A model generated the notes under the pieces. It ran no database searches, was not told the origin of the DNA, and saw nothing but the letters and a program-made list of their open reading frames with translations. From Diprion similis (taxonomy: Eukaryota; Arthropoda; Insecta; Hymenoptera; Diprionidae): 64,000 bases of DNA. Position numbers and translations under genes: made by a program. The stretch is taken from contig NC_060114.1 of the NCBI RefSeq assembly GCF_021155765.1, forward strand, positions 6,448,001 through 6,512,000. The letters run 5' to 3'. This document shows, piece after piece, positions 34,763-46,709 of the stretch. Positions within the stretch are counted from its first letter, which is position 1. Each line of letters opens with the position of its first letter.

Positions 34763-37714
34763 ATGGTCGTTGCCCATGTGCCATTGACTGTGAGAGCGGT
34801 TGACCTGTGCGAGAAAGAAAATGCGGAGCACCATCGTACCGATCGTTATAAGCTCATCACCATGGACAAACCAACGCTGGTTCTGCGACGTGGTCAAAGA
34901 TTCAAACTGATATTACGCTTTGACCGCCCTTTCGTTGAAGGCACGGACATTGTTCGCATTTCGTTCAGTTTCGGAGCTGATCCCAATGTGATGAGAGGTA
35001 CGAAAGGAATCAGCACCGTTACCAGAAAAACTTCTGTTCCGGATGACTCGAAGGTCTGGAAGATGCACCCAATTGATTTGAAGTCGGAGAACATCACCAT
35101 CGAGATTGAAAGTCCAGCGAATATTCCAGTCGGAGTTTGGAAAGTCAAAATTCATACGGCTGTATCGGGAGATGAGAAGACCACCAACACGTACGATTCA
35201 GACCGCGACATTTATTTCCTGTTCAATCCATGGGTGAAAGGTTAGAGTGAAACTGATAAGATACTCTTCTGTTGGATGCAATAATTATTTCAATAGAATC
35301 GTTTTACTAGCCACAATTATCTCTTTTTTGCAGAGGATCTTGTTTACATGGAAGACCAGAAACTACTCGAAGAGTACGTGATGAGCGACATAGGAAAGAT
35401 TTGGGTAGGAACCGAAAAACACCACAGCGGCAGAGGATGGGTGTTTGGTCAGTTCGACGCTTGTGTTCTTCCAGCGTGTGAATTGATGCTCGAAAGATCT
35501 GGAATCAAGGACGTGGCTCGAGGAGATCCAATAAAGATGTCCAGAGCAATATCGAGAATAGTAAGATCCGAGTTCATTGAATGCTGTGCAACAATTATTG
35601 TATGATCCAGCGCTATCGTAGTCCATTGCTTTCATTTTATCCTTGCAACTGGGCAGGTAACATCGATACAACAAATGTAGACACAAATTTTTAGAACAAT
35701 GAGTGTATCTAGCGAGTTTCATAAAAATTCTTGAGATCGTGGGTTTTAAGTGATGGATTTGATGTGAAGTTGCCCAGGAACTTCGATAGTGTCGTACTTA
35801 AGAAAAATGTCATGTGAACTAATTAGATATACGACTGATCGATATTCATAATAACAGGTGAACGCAGATGACGACAGCGGAGTTTTAGCTGGTCGTTGGG
35901 ACGGAGAATACGACGACGGAGTTTCTCCATCCAGCTGGACAGGCAGTGTCCCAATCTTAAAGATTTTTCTGGAAACCAAAAATTCAGTTTATTGGGGCCA
36001 ATGCTGGGTGTTTGCAGGAGTGATGAACACCGTCTGCAGGGCATTGGGACTGCCTGCGAGACCGGTTACAAATTTTGTCTCTGCACACGACTCCGACAAA
36101 ACTTTGTCCATTGACTGCTACTTTAACAGTCACCATGAACCTTTGCATCGCGATCCGACCACGGGAAAAACATTCCGAGACGTGGTCTGGAACTATCACG
36201 TCTGGAACGACGTTTGGATGGCGAGGCCTGATCTGCCCAAGGGTTACGGTGGGTGGCAAGCCGTTGATGCCACACCTCAGGAGATATCTGATGGCATGTA
36301 CCAATGTGGTCCAGCCTCCGTCGAGGCGATCAGGCAAGGCGCTGTGGGCTTCAATTATGACATTCCCTTCATGGTATCCACCGTCAACGCTGACATTATG
36401 CATTGGATAGAAGACAAACAAAGTGAATCTGGATGGAGGAAAATCAACTCCTCCAAGGATAGGTGTGTGTTTTTTGTCGACAAAGTTCTTTGGTTAAAAT
36501 CAAGGTTCCCCATTTTAGTTAACATCTTAATTTTACTGATTCTGTCATTTATTTACAGTGTTGGACGGATGATTGTGACCAAAGCACCCTTCGTCTTCAA
36601 ACCATACGATGACGGAGACCGAGAGGACATCACGTCGTCCTACAAACCGATGGAAGGTACGGAGGCTTGGAGCATATGACTTCACAGAATTTCAAATCAC
36701 GAGATCAATAGTATCCAAGGTACTATATGGGGGAAGTATATTATCATTGTGATCCTTTTAGGCACAACGGAAGAGCGGTTGGCTCTGTACAGAGCTGCTC
36801 GTAGTTTGGATGGCGCAAGGATGTCCTATACTATTCCTGAGGCCACTGAAGAAGATTGTGAATTCACTCTGGTCGATCTCGACACAGTGAATATCGGAGA
36901 TCCTTTCTCCGTTCAGGTCAATATCAAGAATAATTCTAAAGAGCAACGACATTTCCAAGCAAATTTATCAGCCAGAAGTGTCTACTATAACGGTAATCCA
37001 GGACATATGATAAGATCGGCGGTTGCGCATTTCACTCTTCAGCCCAATGAACGTAAGTTATATCACCATACTTGAAAGATGACCCGATGTACCGAAAAGT
37101 GATATAGTTCTCATACCATTGCTATCATTATGTTGCAGGAGAAGTACTTCGCTTGCCAATCACCGCCGACCAATATCTGGACAAGTTAGTCGAGTATTGC
37201 CATCTGAAGTTATTTGCTGTCATCACTGTTGTGGAGACTAACCAGACTTGGGTTGGTGAGGATGATTTCCGGGTCATTAAGCCAACCATCACCACAGAGG
37301 TAATGCAGTCTTAATCACTCAGTCGATCTGTCAGTGTAAACGTACAAAATGTTAATTATCAGTTATGTGCCATTGCTCAGACGTTCATACATATTTAAAA
37401 CCATCATTTTGTAGGTCGTTGGTGAATCGGTTGTCGGAAAATTGGCGGTTATATCACTGAAGTTTAAAAACCCATTGAACAGGGTATTGAACGACTGTAA
37501 AATCAATGTCGGTGGTTCAGGATTCGTCACGGCCAAGGAGATGAAACTCAACGACGTTACTCCAGGCGAAATGGTTGAAGAAACGTATCAAGTCGTCCCG
37601 TACAAGTTTGGAACACACAACTTGGTTGTCACCTTTACTTCTAAACAACTCTGCGATATCACTGGATTAGCGACTGTCAAAGTGATCGATGAACGCAAAC
37701 ACCTGATACAGTAA
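34763..37714 (+). CDS. Tg: Transglutaminase copy 2, 7 coding exons
   Basis: This is the second complete transglutaminase of the tandem array, with the same predicted reaction as copy 1. Coding exons are 34763-35240, 35334-35560, 35858-36462, 36559-36656, 36762-37052, 37139-37299 and 37415-37714. The first six are exactly as long as those of copies 1 and 3, giving about 719 residues. The triad is intact: Cys284 in WGQCWVFAG, His349 in WNYHVWND and Asp372 in VDATPQE. Upstream of the ATG the frame meets a stop at 34718, so 34763 is the first usable start. The donor of intron 1 (GTTAGA) is weaker than in the other copies. Intron 3 is only 96 bases, a multiple of three, and has no stop, so retaining it would insert 32 mostly hydrophobic residues. 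Exon 3 and the start of intron 3 are nearly identical to copy 1, while part of exon 2 matches copy 3. A noncoding leader exon ending at 33372 is inferred. Confidence 0.95.
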
Positions 37715-39991
37715 GGGAGCCTGGAAGAACGGGAGCCTACTATAAGGAAAATTGTTAATGAAACTCATAATTTATAGAATTTATTCTTTTATTAATTACG
37801 AACGGTAGTTTTACTTATCTGGCTACTATAAGGTAACTGGAAAATCGTTAAGTTAAATAATTTTTGGATTAAAAGAAAAAAGAAAATTGAGAAATGTCAT
37901 TCACTCCCATTACCCCACATTTCTAGAATTGGGAGCCACAAGTGTCCGATATGTCAAATGGGAGGCGTTAGTTTTGGCCATTCCGTCAAAAGTGAAATCT
38001 GAGGTTTCAACCTGTCTCCAAAAACTATAATTTTATTTACTCAAGTAATTATTGATTTAACAATAAGTAAAAATAAATATTTGATTGCAAAATCATACAG
38101 CTCTTATTACTCGTACAATATCAAATTGAAAGATACAAAAGTAATAATTTCATCTCGTTTTTTATTGCAATCTCAAGAGTGACACGTTAATGCATTTTAA
38201 TGCTAACCTAGAAGGTAGAAATTTCGTACTTTTTATAAGCGCGGAGCAAAAAACATCCAACTGCAACCAAATCTTTGTCGAACGTTGAACCATGATACCT
38301 GAATGAATATAATTGCACTCCGTAACTGGTAATTTAGAAACATAATATTGTATCTAATAAGAAAGAAATTTCAGGTCACTGTTCAAAAATCTCTGGTAAC
38401 TTCGGGGAATTTTAAGTTTGAGGTGCCAATACACACGTTCTCAAGTTGTATCAACTTATATCACAAGGTGACAACGTCATTGTCAAACGCAGTAATTGCT
38501 GTCCAGGTTTTGTTTTCCATTTTTTCTCTTCACGCTGCGTTAGACGATCAAGATAATTCAAACATTTCGTTATCATTTGACACGGTTCGTTTGCCGTACC
38601 ATTACCACAGCTTCCTAGAAATTTAACACGCTTGATATGGGCATGCAGTCCGCAATGAGTAACGCAAATACAACTTTCTTGGATTCTACAGACATCTGCG
38701 TTTGATTTTTCTTTGAAAAATTTATTGAAAACGTAAGAAGTGATGGGATGAAAAAATTTTTGCATTTAAATTGAACTTTGAAAAAAATTTTTGGTAAAAG
38801 TCATCACTGTTTGTTAATGAGTAATAACTTTCCAGGGTAAAAGTTATGCTTTCTGATCCGCAGTAATGAAATCTTCAATTAACGCATTGTAGCGTTAAAA
38901 ACAGTTCCAAAAACAGCCAAAAATTCACCACCTAAAGTATAACAAGGACGTTTTATTAGAGAACTGAACAAACTTTATAGTCGAGGATAAGGATGGCCCA
39001 AGTTCGAGAATTTATAAACAGTGCCAATTGATAGTGAAATAAGTGTGACCTTGAAAAATTTGTAAATACTTGGGAGTTTGTTTCCTGTAGGAAATTATAA
39101 GGAAACAGACAATCAATGGTTTCTAGGTGCTACAACTTAATTGGTTAGTAATGCAGTAGATTGGCGCCAAGTGAAACCACAATATGCTGCACGGCTACCA
39201 CAGAAGATGAGTGCTTAGTGGCTGTAAAGTGTATTAAACCATTCGTCAAAAATCGTTGAGATTTTTTGCATGACTACCGCAGAAATATCATCGAATCATT
39301 GTTTTCATGGATTGTAATGAAAATTGATGGAGAAGAGAAGAAAAATTGAAAATGCCTCATACTTGGTGTTATTTGATGGTTCTTTTTTTTACGATCTCCA
39401 AAAAACGAAGAATAAACAGAAGCATAGTTGTAACGTAACGTAAAAATCCTGATCGGTGGATCTGGGGTGTGATTGGACACGGTACGAAACGATTGAAATA
39501 TATTCTTCATCATGCTTATTATTTTTACTGATTCGTCACATCTGATTTACAGATCATTTGTAAGAAAGTAACAAGTTGATAAACATAAAAATACCTTAAT
39601 ATTACGTATCTTTTAGAGACCAGATAAAATGAGTGGTTTTGGTAGAACTAGCTTCGTCTCAACCTCGGTAGTTCTATTGCTAAGCAATCCAAATCATTAC
39701 TATTAAAGTCCTATTAAAAAGTTTTTCGAAAGGAAAATATCGGTTATCTATTTTATTGAACAGTTTTTTGGGTTTCAATTTTCCCTTCTTCAGTCACAAC
39801 GATAGTTAAAAAGCAATCAACGTCAAGTCAAAGTCACACACTCCTATTCATATGGGTAATTGCGGCATGCACTAACATTTGTGAAATTGAATCCGGCGCT
39901 TGGGGGAAAACTCATAGTCCAATCGCAGCAAAACGAGGCTCCGGGCGCACAAGAAGATCTCTACAAATACTTCGACAGAGCAGCGATCCCT
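37715..39991. other. 3' region of transglutaminase copy 2 and intergenic DNA
   Basis: A possible poly(A) signal AATAAA is at 38072. No relic exons were found here, in contrast to the gap between copies 1 and 2. Confidence 0.5.
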
Positions 39992-40115
39992 CATTTCCGT
40001 CGTATTCTTCCGCCGTGAAGAGACAATTGTTGCGAGTCTAGAATCGACATTCGAGCTGCGGATATTGTTCCACCGGTTGTTCCTTCGACGCTTTTTGTCT
40101 TCGGCTTATTTCGAG
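39992..40115 (+). other. Inferred noncoding leader exon of transglutaminase copy 3
   Basis: The segment ends in the donor TTTCGAG|GTAAGCC. Its last 75 bases align with the leader candidates of the other two copies. A TACAAATA element at 39962 followed about 30 bases later by TCATTT could be a TATA/initiator pair. The matching acceptor is probably GGTTACAG at about 41680. The transcription start is not proven. Confidence 0.45.
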
Positions 40116-41762
40116 GTAAGCCCAAAATTCGAAAATCAAGAATCGAAAATCGCTGGGATAACCGATTGAAAATAGAAAAGAATGAAACGTGAATTAAATT
40201 ATTAACTTTTGTTAACTTTGTTTATGCGTTACACTGATACGTACACTTAAGGAAAGGGTAAGGTTAATTCGGTCAAAAAACAGCATGTTTTTAGGAATTT
40301 TTTTCAAACATATGGTTGATATAAATTTATTTATTAATAAAGCATGTAATAAAGTGACATTCTAAGAGTATTCTCTGAAATTTTTATTTTAAAATATGAA
40401 GAAATGAGCTGGTGACAGCAACTCTTAGTGAAGGCCTCAGAAAAAGGTGCTTTGTGGTGGACACAAGAATTCATTACTGGATCATCAGAAATAAAAGAAA
40501 TATTAGTAGTTTATAGGTTTTTGAAGGTAACGGTGTCGAGTTTTTATTTTATTTCTGTTCGTTTTCATTTTTGTATTCTTAGTAGCGCTTTAGAAGTAAA
40601 AAACACCGATTTTTTACAAAAAAGTCAACAGTTTAGGCATTATAAAAATTACTCGAAAGCGTTACCTCACTGGTAATGTGTAGAAAGAGTGTGCAAGTTA
40701 AAATTTGATTCGCTGAAAAACTTCTCTAATTGTCAGTGCCAAACGTCTATTTATCTGGTACTTTGGTTAGAAGTTCGACTCCAAAAGGTAAAAAATTCAT
40801 TGCTTGTTGATTCTTTGCATGTTTAGGTTTGACTGGTTAAAATTAATTGATCAGCTATTTTTGATCGACTTAGCCGGTTAACCGATCAGCTAATTACTTT
40901 AGGCAGCTAATTTTCAGCTAATTAGCCAAATTAATTGACTTGGCCGGCTAAGAATATCTTCTTATACATAATTACTAAGTAATCTTCGTTATGTTAGTTT
41001 GTAAGAATTGCTCCGATTGATAATGCACACTTCGAGGAAAAATCGAAAACTCAAGAACATGGTCATGAAGACTGTGAACGTGGAGCACAAAACGATATTT
41101 CTCGTTTCCCTTGGGCGTAACTTCAACTTCTTAGCAAAGCGTCTAGGTCAACGAGAGAGAAAAACTGTAAACTTGTTTGATTTTTGATTATAAGAAAAAG
41201 GAAGTCCATTGAGTTCAAATCGACTGGTTTGAAACGAGATAAAAAAAAAGAACGTGACATATGCTAAGTAGTCGTTTCCAGATGACTTAACACCTAATGC
41301 AGTTAAATCGTTGTGTAAGATTGCCTCAAACGTTGAGGACTTTGGGACCGACGCTATTGTGTTTCACGAAATACGCTAAATTGTATTTTAATCATATCTC
41401 GATCGCAGAAGGTACTGCACTTTGCCACGTGAAGAAACGTTTTCATGTGAAATAGCAGAATGCGGATAAAATTTGAGCGTAATGGGATTCCAAAAATAAA
41501 TTAGATGGTTCAAATAATTGCCTATAAAGTTTAAATATTAATATCAGGGTAAAAGATAGCCTGAATTCTTAAACTGTTCGTTTGACGACAGAGTTTTCAG
41601 GAATATTTTATCAACTGATCATCGTTATCAATGAACTTTGAAAAATCATGTCAAAAATACTAATCACAACCGGTTACAGGTGAAAATCTAAATTTGGATA
41701 ACAACTGCGACGGAATAATAACCTAATTCGACGCCAAGGAGGTAGAATTTGAACTCATCAAA

Positions 41763-44674
41763 ATGGTTGTTCCCCATGCTCCCTTGACTGTGAAGAACGT
41801 TGACCTGTTGGAAAAGGAAAATGCGAAAGTTCATCGCACCGATCGCTTTGAACTTGTCGCCAAGGCAAAATCAACTCCAGTTCTACGACGTGGCCAACCT
41901 TTCAAACTAAGATTACACTTCGACCGTCCATTTCTTGAAAATATGGACATCGTGCGTATTTTCTTCAGCTTTGGGTCTTATCCTGATGTGATGAAAGGTA
42001 CGAAAGGGGTTGGCACCATTGCTAAGAAAACATCTCTTCCGGCTCACTCGGAGACTTGGCAAGTCAGAGCAACTGATTTAAGGACAGAGATTGTGTCAAT
42101 CGAGGTTCAGAGTCCGGCGAACTGTCCGGTCGGAGTTTGGAAACTCTTCATAGATACGACTGTATCGGGTCATGAAAACACCACCAACACTTTTGAAGTT
42201 GACAGCGACATCTATCTGCTATTCAATCCATGGATGAAACGTGAGTGTGAAACTGATCAGATACTTTTTTATCGCCTGTAATAATTAACTCGGCATAATT
42301 GTTTGACGAGGCATATTAATCTTTTTTTTCAGACGACCTAGTTTACATGGAAGACCAGAAACTACTCGAAGAGTACGTTATGAATGATACGGGAAAGATT
42401 TGGGTGGGAACCAAAAAAGAACCCAAAGGCAGAGGATGGGTTTTTGGTCAGTTCCACGCTTGCGTTCTCCCAGCGTGTCAATTGATGCTCAAAAAATCCG
42501 GAATCAAGGACGTGGCTCGAGGAGATCCAATAAAGATGTCCAGAGCAATATCCAGAATCGTAAGTGAGCAGTTTATCAGGTTGAAAAAGGCGGTTTTTTA
42601 TACCCGTAAAAAATTCCTCTTTGAATTACGGTTCAATGTATCTTTAACTTTTGACTATATATTGAACTGATTATCAAAGATGTAGCATTTAAATTTCGAA
42701 AACATCGTGTACAGTTCATGAAAAATCATGAAAAAATGGATGTTGAGTGAGTGTTCTAAAGTGGCGTTTCTAACGTATCCACCCACGTGCTATACTAGGG
42801 AGAATCATGTCGATGAAAAGTTTTCACGAGTGATCGGTATTCACGATTACAGGTCAACGCGAACGATGATAACGGAGTTCTAGCCGGTAATTGGACTGAT
42901 AATTACGATGGTGGAGTTTCTCCGTCAGCGTGGACAGGAAGTGTCCCAATATTGAAGAAGTTTTTAGAAACCAAAAACACGGTTCGTTTCGGCCAATGCT
43001 GGGTATTCTCAGGAGTAGTGACAACCGTCTGTAGAGCTTTGGGACTGCCGGCGAGATCAGTTACGAATTTGCGCTCAGCGCACGATTGCGACAACACGTT
43101 ATCCATTGACCGTTACTTCAACAGCCGCCATGAACGTCTGTTTTTCGATCCAATCACGGGAAAAAGCTTCGAGGATTCGATCTGGAACTTTCATGTTTGG
43201 AACGACGTTTGGATGGCGAGACCGGATCTACCCAAGGGCTACGGTGGCTGGCAAGTCATTGACGCTACACCTCAGGAGACGTCTGATGGCACGTTTCAAT
43301 GCGGTCCGGCTTCTGTTGAGGCGATCAAACAGGGTGCTGCGGGCTTCAACTACGACGTTCCATTTATGATATCCTCCGTGAACGCTGACGTCGTGAATTG
43401 GATTGAAGACAAACGAAGTGAATCAGGTTGGAGAAGCTTCAGCACCTCCAAGGATGCGTGAGTGTTTTTTATCGATGGTACAAATCATGATGATGCTGAT
43501 TGTGCTGATTCTGCATTTTCCTTATAGCGTTGGAATTATGATTTTGACCAAAGCACCCTTGAAGTTCGACTCCAAAGGTGAAAGAGACCGGCTAGACATC
43601 ACGTGCTCTTACAAAGCCGAGGAAGGTAGCCGGACTCACAACATTTCATTCTGTTGAAGACTAAGTTCTGCTACTAATCATGCATAGCAGCATACCGTGG
43701 AAGTGTATAATGCTCACGATAATTTCAGGAACACAGGCGGAGCGGTTAACTTTGTACAGGGCTGCTCGTTGTTTGGATAGTGCAAGGAGGTCCTACGCGA
43801 TTCCTGAGCTCACTAAAGAAGATTGTGAATTCACTCTGGTCGATCTCGACACAGTGAATATCGGAGAACCTTTCGCTGTTCAGGTGAACGTCAAGAATAA
43901 CTCTAAGGAACAACGAACTATCCGGGCAATTTTATCAGTCCGGAGTGTATTTTACAACGGTAATCCAGGCCACACGGTGAAATCTGTGCTTACAAATCTT
44001 ACTCTTCATCCGAAAAAACGTAAGTTGATCATCAATACTTAGAAGATGACCTCTTGGACTGGAAAATGATGGAACAAAAAATTGTTGCACAAATAGTTTG
44101 ATAACGATGATATTCTAATGCTGCAGGAGACGTGCTGCGCCTGCCAATCACAGCTGATCAGTATCTGGACAAATTAGTCGAGTATTGCCACTTGAAGTTG
44201 TCTGCTGTGATTGCGGTAAACGAGACAAATCAAACTTGGGTCGATGAGGATGATTTCCGGGTCGTGAAACCAACTATAAATATAGAGGTAACGTAGTTTC
44301 GATCGTTAAACCGAATATTTTACGTGTTATACGAGTCAGCTTACACGCTATGTAAAACCATAATTTTGTAGGTTGCAAGAAAATTGGTTATGGAGCAACC
44401 GGCAATGCTTTCACTGACGTTCACAAACCCCTTAAAGAAGATGCTGACCGATTGTAAAATCAATCTCAGTAGTTCAGGCTTCCGTAGCACCAAGGAAATG
44501 AGCCTCAAGGATGTTGCTCCAAGCAAAATGGTTCATGTAATTCATCAAGCGGTCCCGTACATGGACGGAAAACACAACATAGTTGTGACCTTCACCTCCA
44601 AAGAACTTTGCGATGTCACCGGATTGGCGACTGTGGAAGTTATCGAAGAACATGAAAACGCCATCCAGAAATAG
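41763..44674 (+). CDS. Tg: Transglutaminase copy 3, 7 coding exons
   Basis: This is the third complete transglutaminase of the array. Coding exons are 41763-42240, 42333-42559, 42853-43457, 43528-43625, 43729-44019, 44127-44287 and 44372-44674, about 720 residues. The catalytic Cys284 (FGQCWVFSG), His349 (WNFHVWND) and Asp372 (IDATPQE) are all present, so an active enzyme is expected. The two C-terminal beta-barrels are encoded from exon 5 onward (about residue 470 on). The in-frame stop TAA in the stretch just before the ATG (around 41731) fixes 41763 as the start. Its core is more diverged from copies 1 and 2 than they are from each other in exon 3, but exon 2 shares a 53-base identical run with copy 2. 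Intron 3 of this copy hits a TGA at once, unlike copy 2. A leader exon ending at 40115 with a TATA-like upstream element is inferred. A possible poly(A) signal AATAAA is at 45044. Confidence 0.95.
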
Positions 44675-45999
44675 ATTCAAAGTATTCAGCTCTATTGCGA
44701 TCCTCATATTGTAGTTATTGACGAAGTAAACAATTTTAATTCTTTTCGGCCATTTTTTAATAGGTGCTATTGAATTATTCATGACAGCATATATTTTCAT
44801 TGTCGCACATTCACTGTCGCATCAGGTCTATCTTTGAAATGTCAATGATCGGTAATTTTTTCAACGTGCGTCGAAGAAATCCCTTTTTTTCATACTGGTC
44901 ATGGATGACGAAGCACTTAAAATGAAGAAATGATAAAACAAGGGTTTCAAAGGTGTTACAAAAGTCCATCAAGTTGAGTTTGGGCGAAAAAAATCATCTC
45001 TAGCAAGAAAAAAAAACGGAAAGCTGAGAATTTTGGCCACAATAATAAATTTTCATAGTGAGAACGTCCCCAAAAATCAATGAACAGTAGAGTGATCCTT
45101 ACTTGGGGGTGTTTTATGCATCTACATCAACTGCAACACGTGTTGCTAAACTCTGAAAGTTTGAAATGTAAAATACATTTAGTTTTTATAACCATTTCTT
45201 TCGTTTTCTATGACTTTTACATAAATTACGGGAGTCAAAGAAATTCTGTAATTCTCTTTTTATTTGAATATTATCATTTTAATAATATTCAATCATTATA
45301 ATTTCGACTCAACTGAATCTGAATAAACTAAATTGTAGTGTTTAAACTGTATTCTAAATTAACAATATCAATTACCTTCAACGGTATCAACCTGAATCAT
45401 CAAGATCAACGACAAGTAAGTGCCAACTTTTATTTGAAAAGTTCAAAAAAAAGAGAAAAACTCCGTGTTCATCTCAGGCAACTCGTGTTTAGAAATTTTG
45501 TCTTTGTACGGGCATTAAAGTATAGTGGCAAATTTTGGTTTTTTGTAAATAAATCAAAGCCAACCGAAATCCAGCCTATAACAGCTTATAATGATGGGAA
45601 CAAACCCTGAAAACTTCAACATTTCATCATAATTTTTTAATATATTTCATTTTACATACAATCAGCTTAATAGCATTACTTTTATTAGCCGTACATATAG
45701 AGGAACAATAATTATAACATTTTGAAACTATTTCAGTCTCAACTGACAATCGCACGATTATTTCACAAAAAAATCCCAGATCTAGTCGAAGTATTAAAAA
45801 CAAGAAAAAAAAAAAAAAATTTAACCAATACTCGTGAACATTCCTAATAAATCAGCCGCGTGACAAGAGTCTATAATAATATATCTCACACGGCTATCAG
45901 CATCGAGAATCGACCACCTCAGCGGAAACATTCCCGCGAACCTTTACACCGCATCCTGATTCCTGATTTCCGACTCGATTACACCTTCGGCTTTATTCC
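44675..45999. other. 3' region of transglutaminase copy 3 and intergenic DNA
   Basis: A possible poly(A) signal is at 45044. A 90-codon frame at 45338-45610 matches nothing I recognise and has no splice or promoter context. Confidence 0.45.
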
Positions 46000-46709
46000 G
46001 TTACCGACTCGGCGTTCCGAAGTTCCAAGATGGCGCCAGCTCGTAACGCATCGGCTGCGTCCGTGCTCGCAGCCGATCGCTGCCTTCACTCAGCACTCGG
46101 TCACCCGAGGGTTCGAGTTCGGAAGGTCCGAGCGCCCGACACGTGGTAAAGGGCAGACGAAGCAGCGGCGCGAGATGGCGCCACTCGACGGGCCGGCTTT
46201 GAGTTTCTCGCGACTGCCGTGACGCGAGCCACGTTACACCTCACCCCTCGTACCAGGTCGTGTACTATCGTCCTACGAGAGCGAGGCGCTGAGCATGGCG
46301 ACGTCCTCTTGACAGTAGCGAGCACGAAATGTCGATAGAGAAGACGAACTCTCGACGGTGTTTTTTGGCGAAATCCGCGAATCGGTCCGGGTGAACCGAG
46401 GTCTGAAGCCTCGGTGATATCTTTCGCGTTTGTTCGCCGCGCATTTTCGGACGGGAAAACCTCCGTGAGACATGAAAAATAATACCGGGCGGCGCGTCGA
46501 GGCGCCCTGCACTCGCTACTTTGACGCTATTGCCGAGACGATTAACTGCAGCTTCGATGTGGCCAGCACTGGTTATTATTGGCCCATGAAGGGCACCGCC
46601 TCAGAGCACGCTGGGAGTCCCGATGCACTTCTGCTTATTCCTCGCGTTCCTATTACTCTTCTCTATTTTATCGATGATCAATTTGTCAAGGGGGAATAAT
46701 TCGTGAATT
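46000..46709 (+). promoter_or_regulatory. GC-richer promoter and 5' leader region of gamma-syntrophin
   Basis: This block is clearly richer in G, C and CpG than its surroundings and lies directly ahead of the first coding exon, as expected for a promoter with 5' untranslated region. AGATGGCGCCA occurs twice, at 46028-46038 and 46173-46183; it contains the AGRTGGCGC core known for Drosophila CTCF. No clear TATA box was seen. A 75-codon reading frame (46472-46699) lies in the presumed leader and ends just before the main ATG. The transcription start cannot be fixed from sequence. Confidence 0.5.
46472..46699 (+). other. Upstream ORF in the gamma-syntrophin leader
   Basis: An ATG-started frame of 75 codons ends with TAA ten bases before the syntrophin start codon at 46710. 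Its predicted product (starting MKNNTGRRVEAP) resembles no family I recognise. If the leader is transcribed from upstream of 46472, this frame would be met first by scanning ribosomes and could lower translation of the main frame. It may also be chance in GC-rich DNA. Confidence 0.35.

Noticed and set aside
35984-36421. 145-codon frame on the minus strand
   Set aside because: It lies antisense to exon 3 of transglutaminase copy 2; the plus-strand frame has the catalytic residues and splice sites.
46100-46140. GGTTCGAGTTC resembling a tRNA B box
   Set aside because: No partner A box or cloverleaf could be drawn around it.
45860-46222. 120-codon plus-strand frame
   Set aside because: It falls in the GC-rich promoter segment, where stop codons are scarce; there is no recognisable domain or splice context.
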